Shown: positions 15,008 to 20,784 of the stretch, in pieces
Numbering within the stretch: the first letter of the stretch is position 1
Layout: each line of letters opens with the position of its first letter
Origin: an uncultured Neomegalonema sp.
Lineage (GTDB): Bacteria; Pseudomonadota; Alphaproteobacteria; Rhodobacterales; Rhodobacteraceae
DNA length: 20,784 nucleotides
Assembly: GCA_937927905.1 (NCBI GenBank)
Contig: CALFWP010000031.1
Span: 1-20,784 of the forward strand
Direction of reading: 5' to 3'
Notes under the pieces: model-generated
Seen by the model: the letters and a program-made list of their open reading frames with translations, nothing else
Databases searched by the model: none
What the model was told of the DNA's origin: nothing
Program-made: the position numbers and the translations under genes

Positions 15008-15799
15008 CTATTCAACCCCGAGCCCGGCCAACGCCGCCTCAATACGAGGCGTATCAACCGGATTGTTTAGCTCCCAGAAAGCTCGTCCCGGGGCCTCGAC
15101 CTCTACGCATTGTACCGGCACGCCGTTTTCCAGAAACCGCAACTGCTCAAGACCTTCAAGTGTTTCAAGCGGTCCGGTCTGCCAGCTGACATAGTGTTCC
15201 AGTGCTTTGCGCGTATAGGCATAAAGCCCGACATGATGGAACACCGGCACAACATCACCGTCCTGAATAGTGTGCCCGACATAGGGAATGACTTCCTTGG
15301 AAAAATAAAGCGCCCGCCCCGATGCGGCGAACACAGCCGTTGTTCCGCCGACACGTCCAGCTTTGCGGTCTTCGGCAAAATTACGGTAGGTCTGCGCATC
15401 ACAGCGCAAAACAGGCGTGGCAACCTCTGCCCCCTGTTTCACGGCATCAATCAGAGCTTCCACGAACCAGGGCGGCGTGAGCGGTGCATCCCCTTGCAGA
15501 TTCACGATAACATCCGGATCGCCGAGCTGCGGGAGCGCATTGTGGCATCGCGCCGTGCCATTTTCACACTCGGAGGATGTCATCACAACCTCGGCCCCGA
15601 ACGCGGTAGCGGCCTCCGCAATCCGGGTATCATCCGTGGCAACGACAGTACGGGCGATGCCGGAAACCGCGTTCGCAGCCTCCCATGCTCTGCGTATTAG
15701 AGATTTTGACACACCGCTGGCTCCCTTGAGAGGGGCAAGCGGTTTGCCGGGGAACCGCGACGACTGATAGCGTGCCGGAATGACGATGACGATATTCAC
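15008..15799 (-). CDS. kdsB: KdsB-like 3-deoxy-manno-octulosonate cytidylyltransferase, divergent
   Basis: A 263-residue nucleotidyltransferase that would activate Kdo or a related sugar acid to its CMP form for lipopolysaccharide. The nucleotide-binding start IVIPARYQSSRFPGKPL, the block LETLEGLEQLRFLENG and NNPVDTPRIEAAL are those of KdsB. Several positions differ: the usual H-x-SGTDR is CENGTARCHN (78-87), the usual QGDEP is QGDAP (102-106), and two extra residues sit after PLKG. Metal-ligand aspartates Asp104 and Asp249 are kept. It may therefore handle a different sugar acid. The start is GTG at 15799; the overlapping ATG is out of frame. It begins one base after the cobO stop and is presumably coupled to it. 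Confidence 0.8.
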   Translation of the reverse strand: MNIVIVIPARYQSSRFPGKPLAPLKGASGVSKSLIRRAWEAANAVSGIARTVVATDDTRIAEAATAFGAEVVMTSSECENGTARCHNALPQLGDPDVIVNLQGDAPLTPPWFVEALIDAVKQGAEVATPVLRCDAQTYRNFAEDRKAGRVGGTTAVFAASGRALYFSKEVIPYVGHTIQDGDVVPVFHHVGLYAYTRKALEHYVSWQTGPLETLEGLEQLRFLENGVPVQCVEVEAPGRAFWELNNPVDTPRIEAALAGLGVE

Positions 15800-15800
15800 A

Positions 15801-16415
15801 TTAAAACTCTACGCCGATTTGTGCTTTGATGCCGGAGCGGAACGGATGTTTTATCAGTTCCATCTCGGTCACAAGATCGGCGGCCTCAATCAACTCTTCT
15901 TTTGCGTTACGGCCCGTCAGGACCACATGTGTCATCTCGGGTTTTTCATCTTTGAGGAATTGGACGACTTCATTGACGTCCAGGTAATCATAGCGCAGTG
16001 CGATATTAATCTCATCCAACAGAACCATCCTGATATCAGGATTACGGATCAGCTCTTTGGCTTTTTCCCAGGCCACCGCCGCCATTTCCATATCACGGGA
16101 TTTATCCTGAGTTTCCCAGGTGAAACCCTCACCCATGGTGTGGAACTGACAAATACCGGAGAATTTATCAAGGATCAGATCACGCTCGCCGGTTGACATG
16201 CCGCCTTTGATAAACTGGACCACAGCGCAGGGCATATCATGGGCGATGCAGCGGAAGATCATCCCGAAGGCTGCCGTACTTTTCCCCTTGCCCTTGCCGG
16301 TATGGACTATGACCAGACCTTTCTGATCGGTCTTTGTCGCCATGATTTTATCGCGGGCGGTTTTTTTCTTCGCCATTTTCGCGGCGTGACGCGCCGCATC
16401 ATCCATATCGGTCAT
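15801..16415 (-). CDS. cobO: Cob(I)yrinic acid a,c-diamide adenosyltransferase (CobO/BtuR type)
   Basis: A 204-residue enzyme that transfers the 5'-deoxyadenosyl group from ATP to the cobalt of corrinoids. The P-loop HTGKGKGKSTAAFGM (residues 38-52), the VVQFIKGG segment, VVLLDEINIALRYDYLD and HVVLTGRNAKEELIEAADLVTEM are signatures of the CobO/BtuR (CobA) family. A basic N-terminal tail of about 30 residues precedes them. A GGAGGG ribosome site lies seven bases upstream. It is 28 bases downstream of the lipoprotein gene and, apart from cobN at the window edge, is the only other cobalamin gene here. Confidence 0.93.
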   Translation of the reverse strand: MTDMDDAARHAAKMAKKKTARDKIMATKTDQKGLVIVHTGKGKGKSTAAFGMIFRCIAHDMPCAVVQFIKGGMSTGERDLILDKFSGICQFHTMGEGFTWETQDKSRDMEMAAVAWEKAKELIRNPDIRMVLLDEINIALRYDYLDVNEVVQFLKDEKPEMTHVVLTGRNAKEELIEAADLVTEMELIKHPFRSGIKAQIGVEF

Positions 16416-16443
16416 CCCGATTCCCTCCGGAGTGTTTTGCTAT

Positions 16444-17409
16444 CTATTCAGATGCCAGAGAGACGGTCCGGCCACAAACAACTTTCGGAGATTCGAGTGC
16501 TTTGAGAGCACCCGGCTCAGGCTGTATCGTCAGAATACCGCGGCCTGAACATAACGTCATCAGCACTTCAAACTCGCCCACATCAATTGCAGAATCAACC
16601 TCACCTGCTCTGAACAGCGACACAGCATCATCCCAACCCAGAGTACCGGACTCGTCAGCAATTGATTTTTCCAGAGTATCCGCAACGGGGATACTGGCTT
16701 CAGCCGCCTTAATATTTGCCAGACCGAGTTCAACCGGCAACGTTCCGCCCTGCAGAACAATATCCGATGTCAGTTCCGTCGGCAGATTAGACGGTAGATC
16801 ATCCCTGTATGAAAGCGGCACATCAAGCGACGGCAGACTTGCCAATGAAATGGATGGAGCCGCGGGAAGCGTAACCTGTTCAACATTGCCGGTCTGCTGT
16901 GTTTGTGCCGCTGCCGTTTGGCCGACACCCTGCACCTTCACAGAAGGAATTTGCGCACCCCTCAGATCAGGGCGGCGGACAGGCCGCGGGGTGCCGGACA
17001 CAGGACGCTGTGCAGGCCGCGGTGATGTCGCGACCGCCCCGTTATCTGTTTGCTTCCGGGCAGGCCGCGCAATCTTTTTGACGTTTTCAGGCGCAGTATA
17101 TGTCACCGGTTTCCGGGTTCCGCCGGTTTCCCCGGGTTTAACTCCGCCATAGGATGAAAACGTTGCTAGAGGCGGCTGCTGTTCTTCAGGTTCTTCATCA
17201 ACCTGACCAAGCGGCTCTGTAGTCGTTTGTACGTTTGTTGCGACAACTTCATCCTGATTGGACAACCGGTCAATGTCGTCGAAACGCTCTGCAATATCCT
17301 GTTCTGTCACATCGCTGGAAGGCAGAAAATCGGACACCCGCAAAGATTGCCCGCACGCCGCCATCGTCGCGCATAACGACAAAGCACAAACTTTTGAAGA
17401 GACAGACAT
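16444..17409 (-). CDS. Proline-rich putative lipoprotein of unknown function
   Basis: A 321-residue protein I do not recognise. Residues 1-19 form a short signal peptide ending in a lipobox-like ATMAAC, with Cys19 as the probable lipidation site. Residues about 65-170 are low-complexity and rich in Pro, Arg and Gln, with PRPAQRPVSGTPRPVRRPD repeats, likely a flexible basic linker that may cross or contact the cell wall. The last 130 residues are more ordered, with two cysteines (in LCSGRG and VVCGRT) that could pair in the periplasm. I chose the ATG at 17409 because it begins the signal peptide; the upstream 22 residues are not signal-like. It lies 119 bases downstream of the VWA gene on the same strand. 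Confidence 0.7.
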   Translation of the reverse strand: MSVSSKVCALSLCATMAACGQSLRVSDFLPSSDVTEQDIAERFDDIDRLSNQDEVVATNVQTTTEPLGQVDEEPEEQQPPLATFSSYGGVKPGETGGTRKPVTYTAPENVKKIARPARKQTDNGAVATSPRPAQRPVSGTPRPVRRPDLRGAQIPSVKVQGVGQTAAAQTQQTGNVEQVTLPAAPSISLASLPSLDVPLSYRDDLPSNLPTELTSDIVLQGGTLPVELGLANIKAAEASIPVADTLEKSIADESGTLGWDDAVSLFRAGEVDSAIDVGEFEVLMTLCSGRGILTIQPEPGALKALESPKVVCGRTVSLASE

Positions 17410-17528
17410 CACAGGCGGCTCCGGCACTCGCTCACAGCGTGAGAATAACAGATTACCGGAAGCCGCAAAAGACACCTGTGCTCTCTATCGGATAAGCACA
17501 CATGCAGTCAGTGACATTTAAGCATCAA

Positions 17529-19754
17529 CTACCGGTTTGTATCCAGTGATTTAGCAAGTCGTACAAGGTTAATAAATTCAGCACGGTAACCGAACTCATC
17601 TTCTCCCTTTGAGGCACCGGCAATGGCAATCAGTTCATTATAGGTGTAATCGTTAAGCCGCACATTCCCGCGCAACATCTGGCCAAAAGCTGCGACCGAA
17701 GCCGCAAATCGCGTATCTGCTGCCGCGTCCCCGAAAGATACGGTTTCATCCATTCGATCCACAGGACGGGTAATCAGTGTGCTTGTGTCTTGATCCGGCA
17801 GCTTATAGCGGATCTTAACAAAAGCATATTCGCCGTCCGTGGCGTCATCATAGGGAACATCCGCCACGGCATCAGCACCCGCATAACGCAAATCATCAAT
17901 CAGCTCTGCAGGAGAGCCGGTCGGGGTCAGTTCATAAATCGCCGTGACTGTATGGCCTGCACCGATTTCGCCCGCATCAACCTTGTCATCATTAAAATCC
18001 TCACGGGCCAGCGCACGGGTTTCATATCCGATCAGACGGTATTCACTGACCTGGGAGGGATTAAATTCAACCTGGATTTTCACATCCTTCGCAATCGGAA
18101 CGAGAATGCCGCCAGCCTCATCCGCCAGCACTTTTCGCGCCTCCGACAGGGTATCAATATAGGCGGCAACGCCATTGCCGTTCTGGGCCAGAACCTGCAT
18201 CAGATGATCGTTATAATTGCCTCTGCCAAAACCCAGAACAGAGAGGAAAATACCGTTATCGCGCTGCTTTCCGACAAAAGTTCTCATCTCTGCCGGAGAG
18301 GAAAAGCCGACATTGAAATCACCGTCTGTGGCCAGGATCACGCGGTTGATCCCCTCCGCCTCAAAGTTTTCCTGCGCCTTTTCGTAAGCAAGCGCCAGCC
18401 CTGCAGCCCCGGCCGTCGATCCACCCGCGCGCAATTTACGGAATGCACTTATAATTTTTCCGCGTTCACTCGCTGGTGTCGGCTCCAGAACCGTTCCGGC
18501 GCTACCCGCATAAGTCACCACCGACACTGTGTCATTTTCATCAAGAGTATCAAGCAGCAGTTTAAAGCTGTTGATAAGCAGCGGCAGTTTATTAGCGCTG
18601 TTCATCGACCCCGATGTGTCGATCAGCAGGACAATATTGGCCGGGCGGCGCGTTCCGGCATCCGGAACATAGCCTTTGATCCCGATATGCATCAGTTTTG
18701 TGTCCCTGTTCCAGGGCGTCGGGCTCACGGTAACACTGACCTTAAAGGGCTGATCCGCGCTTTCGGGCGCGTCATACTGATACGGGAAATAATTGATCAG
18801 TTCTTCGACACGGATACTGTCAGGCTCCGGCACCTGTCCGCGATTCAGCGAAGACCGCATGAACGAATAGGAGGCGGTGTCCACATCTACGGAGAAAGTG
18901 GAAACCGGTGCATCCTTTGTCCGCAGGATTGAAGAATCTTCAACCTGTTCAAAACGATCCAGCCCCTGTGCCTGATATCCGGAAGAAAGCGTATCCGCCG
19001 GGGCTATCTGAATCTTTGAACGGCTTACTGCACTGTTCAAACTGTAATCCTGCACTACCAACGCAGCCGGAGCTGGCAATGACGGTGTGGCCAGCACAGA
19101 TGGCGGCGGCGATGACGTATCGGCCAAAACCGGATGTGCGTCCTGTCTCGCGCCGGATAGAGGAACAGAACGTGACAACGCCTGTTCCGTTTCCCGAATG
19201 GCCTTTTTTGCGTCAACGGCAGCAACAACACCGGCTTCCGGCTCAAAAGAGCGTGCAGACGCCGGTGCACTGTCATCGGATAAAACGGCGTCAACCGCTA
19301 CAGAGCCAGGCTTTCTGAGGTCAGGCAGGGCAACAAGTACAGCAAGAGCCGCTGCAACGGCACTGCCGCTAAGCATCATGTTCAAAGTAGGAAATCTGTC
19401 GGTCATGAAACGCCTCCGGACTGTCACACCCCTGCGGGGTGCGTTCTGTTCCATAAGACGCTTGTGACTGTCCGGTCCTTGGCCGTTATCCGGAATTTTT
19501 ATGTCCGTCACATCAGAATAGGAAATTTCATCCGCAGAAGATGCGGGGGGCACCGGACGCACAGCCGGTTTGCTCTTAACATGCGGAGCGATCAGGTGTG
19601 ACGGTTTTATGTTTTCCTGATGCCCGTCTTCCCGTGTTTCATCGAATGCGGTTTCAAACGCCGCCATTGCAGCATTCATGCCTTTGGCACGGGACAGCAG
19701 GCGGGGCTCGGCCCGGTGCAGCGCATTGCGAAGGCGGTCTGTTTCTACCGTCAT
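17529..19754 (-). CDS. VWA-domain membrane protein of the YfbK type with long N-terminal cytoplasmic region
   Basis: A 741-residue protein. Residues 1-120 are polar and probably disordered, rising to a basic patch (RRGVTVRRRF) before a single membrane helix (about 124-143), which predicts a cytoplasmic N-terminus. Residues 145-265 are a Pro/Ala/Ser-rich periplasmic linker. Then come the VWA N-terminal domain (about 268-345, STFSVDVDTASYSFMRS), a VWA domain (about 372-545) with an intact metal site (Asp379, Ser381, Ser383 in DTSGSM; Thr447; Asp477 in ATDGDFN), and the YfbK C-terminal domain (about 560-741). E. coli YfbK lacks the long N-terminal part as far as I recall. The start overlaps the ECF sigma gene by four bases. 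No HxxxCxxC zinc motif is present; the protein has no cysteine at all. Partner or anti-sigma function is inference. Confidence 0.88.
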   Translation of the reverse strand: MTVETDRLRNALHRAEPRLLSRAKGMNAAMAAFETAFDETREDGHQENIKPSHLIAPHVKSKPAVRPVPPASSADEISYSDVTDIKIPDNGQGPDSHKRLMEQNAPRRGVTVRRRFMTDRFPTLNMMLSGSAVAAALAVLVALPDLRKPGSVAVDAVLSDDSAPASARSFEPEAGVVAAVDAKKAIRETEQALSRSVPLSGARQDAHPVLADTSSPPPSVLATPSLPAPAALVVQDYSLNSAVSRSKIQIAPADTLSSGYQAQGLDRFEQVEDSSILRTKDAPVSTFSVDVDTASYSFMRSSLNRGQVPEPDSIRVEELINYFPYQYDAPESADQPFKVSVTVSPTPWNRDTKLMHIGIKGYVPDAGTRRPANIVLLIDTSGSMNSANKLPLLINSFKLLLDTLDENDTVSVVTYAGSAGTVLEPTPASERGKIISAFRKLRAGGSTAGAAGLALAYEKAQENFEAEGINRVILATDGDFNVGFSSPAEMRTFVGKQRDNGIFLSVLGFGRGNYNDHLMQVLAQNGNGVAAYIDTLSEARKVLADEAGGILVPIAKDVKIQVEFNPSQVSEYRLIGYETRALAREDFNDDKVDAGEIGAGHTVTAIYELTPTGSPAELIDDLRYAGADAVADVPYDDATDGEYAFVKIRYKLPDQDTSTLITRPVDRMDETVSFGDAAADTRFAASVAAFGQMLRGNVRLNDYTYNELIAIAGASKGEDEFGYRAEFINLVRLAKSLDTNR

Positions 19755-20320
19755 TGAGCCGCCTCCTGAGTCTGTTCCGCAATAGTCTTCAGCCTTTTCC
19801 GGATTTCAGCCATCCGCCAGGACACTGTTCCTTCTGCAATGCCAAGCACAGCCGCCGCATCTGCATGGGTCAGGTCATCGCCCAGAACAAGCGAGGCGGT
19901 CTCTCGCAATTCTACGCTGAGACTGTCCAGAGAAACCCGCAACCAATAAAGACGCGCATCGGTATCCGCAGCCTCCGCCCGTGACAGCCCGGACAGCTCA
20001 GCATACCCCGAAGCTGTGCGCGAGCGTGTCGCCGCCCGCCGCAAGGCATCGCGGCTCGCATTCAATGCGGCGGTGTGCAGCCAGGTCGTAAATTTTGCCT
20101 CTCCGCGCCACGTTTTCAGTTTGGAGGGCATTGCGGTCCAAACTTCCTGGGTCACATCTTCCGCGTCCGCAGTGTTGCGTAAAATCCCGAGCGACACCCT
20201 GTAAACACGATCGTAGTGGCGGGTCAGCAGGATGCGGAAGGCCTGCGAATCGCCGGTCGAAGCCCGTTTTGCGAGCACATCATCACTCTCAATATCGTCC
20301 ATTTCAGTCACAAGACGCAT
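19751..20320 (-). CDS. ECF-type RNA polymerase sigma factor
   Basis: A 189-residue sigma factor. Region 2 spans about residues 22-92: LLTRHYDRVYRVSLGILRN, AEDVTQEVWTAM, then FTTWLHTAALNASRDALRR, which melt and bind the -10 element. Region 4 spans about 130-180: LRETASLVLGDDLTHADAAAVLGIAEGTVSWRMAEIRKRLK, the -35 helix-turn-helix. Region 3 is absent, as expected for ECF factors. ATG 20320 has AAGGA 12 bases upstream; the ATG at 20302 would start just before the usual MDDIESDD opening and is also possible. The gene is 70 bases downstream of cobN and overlaps the VWA gene by four bases, which is the usual layout of a sigma factor and its regulator. Confidence 0.93.
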   Translation of the reverse strand: MRLVTEMDDIESDDVLAKRASTGDSQAFRILLTRHYDRVYRVSLGILRNTADAEDVTQEVWTAMPSKLKTWRGEAKFTTWLHTAALNASRDALRRAATRSRTASGYAELSGLSRAEAADTDARLYWLRVSLDSLSVELRETASLVLGDDLTHADAAAVLGIAEGTVSWRMAEIRKRLKTIAEQTQEAAQ

Positions 20321-20390
20321 GGCTCAGGCTGATCCTTGGGACAGTTCTGTCATTTTTCCGTAAAGTCGTATTTTAGGGTAAACGGATGAA

Positions 20391-20784
20391 TTATGTACAA
20401 TGTCTTTTTAACAGAAATGTTGCGGAATTAGAGCGAGGTGTCCACATACCACGGTCCTGCGCCTCCTGGAACCGTTGTGCTATTTCCCGCAAAGCGGCCG
20501 GGTTTGCCTGTTCGATAAACCCTCGCGTATCATCGTCATTCAGGACCGCATCAAAGACCAGATCAAAATGCCGGTCCTTTACCGCTTTTGTCGTGGCGGC
20601 AAAGGCAAAGAGGTAATCCACGGTCGCGGCAATTTCGAATGCACCTTTATAGCCGTGGCGCTTTACACCGGCGATCCATTTAGGATTAACCACACGTGAC
20701 CGGATCACCCGCCCGATTTCATCCTCCAGCGTTCGTATAACAGGGCGTTCAGGGCGCGAATGGTCGTTGTGATACACAACAGGC
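20391..20784 (-). CDS. cobN: Cobaltochelatase subunit CobN, C-terminal end only
   Basis: Only the last 130 or so residues are in the window; the reading frame is open to the right edge. The segment RVVNPKWIAGVKRHGYKGAFEIAATVDYLFAFAATT, then FIEQANPAALREIAQRFQEAQDRGMWTPRSNSA is the highly conserved C-terminus of CobN, the large subunit of the ATP-dependent cobaltochelatase (CobNST) of the aerobic cobalamin pathway that inserts cobalt into hydrogenobyrinic acid a,c-diamide. Magnesium-chelatase H subunits share the fold but not this exact end. After RSNSA the last nine residues are non-conserved. It probably begins the collinear run that includes the sigma factor, VWA and cobO genes. Confidence 0.9.
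   Translation of the reverse strand, partial: PVVYHNDHSRPERPVIRTLEDEIGRVIRSRVVNPKWIAGVKRHGYKGAFEIAATVDYLFAFAATTKAVKDRHFDLVFDAVLNDDDTRGFIEQANPAALREIAQRFQEAQDRGMWTPRSNSATFLLKRHCT

Noticed and set aside
20321..20390. Possible autoregulated ECF promoter before the sigma gene
   Set aside because: No GGAAC-like -35 or matching -10 is visible; only an AT-rich TAAAAT is seen, which is not enough for a call.

Overview
The window comes from an alphaproteobacterium. I infer this from the aerobic-type cobalamin genes (C-terminal end of cobN, and cobO), an Atm1/ABCB7-type ABC exporter, a cytochrome c'/cytochrome b561 pair, and a GlxBCD/MgsABC-type split glutamate synthase next to a type III glutamine synthetase. 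Genus or order cannot be fixed from the sequence alone. GC content looks moderate by eye. No tRNA, rRNA, insertion sequence, CRISPR array or phage gene is visible; this is a gene-dense chromosomal stretch.

Left part (1-4859). A minus-strand operon runs glnT/gmaS-like synthetase, class II glutamine amidotransferase, GXGXG subunit, FMN-binding glutamate-synthase-like subunit (cut by the window edge). It faces a plus-strand FadR/FCD-type GntR regulator across a 170-base intergenic region with candidate operator repeats. The operon either makes N-methylglutamate through gamma-glutamylmethylamide (GmaS-MgsABC) or is the GlnT-GlxBCD system; the deciding genes lie outside the window.

Middle part (4903-10514). 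This is a mixed housekeeping and envelope region: a class I glutamine amidotransferase, a VanZ-like and a second small membrane protein, a cytochrome c' with its membrane cytochrome b, a lytic transglycosylase, a Tat-type YHS-domain protein, and an unrecognised protein built from an internal duplication.

Right part (10574-20784). It holds an Atm1-like ABC exporter, pgpA overlapping a CinA C-terminal amidohydrolase gene, and then a long run of seven collinear minus-strand genes: cobN (partial), ECF sigma factor, VWA/YfbK-type membrane protein, proline-rich lipoprotein, cobO, a divergent kdsB and a cytochrome P450. The sigma factor and VWA gene overlap by 4 bases and, with the lipoprotein, lie between the two cobalamin genes. 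The sigma/VWA/lipoprotein trio is the best candidate for an uncharacterised system here: a transmembrane VWA protein with a disordered cytoplasmic N-terminus may act as the partner or anti-sigma of the ECF factor.
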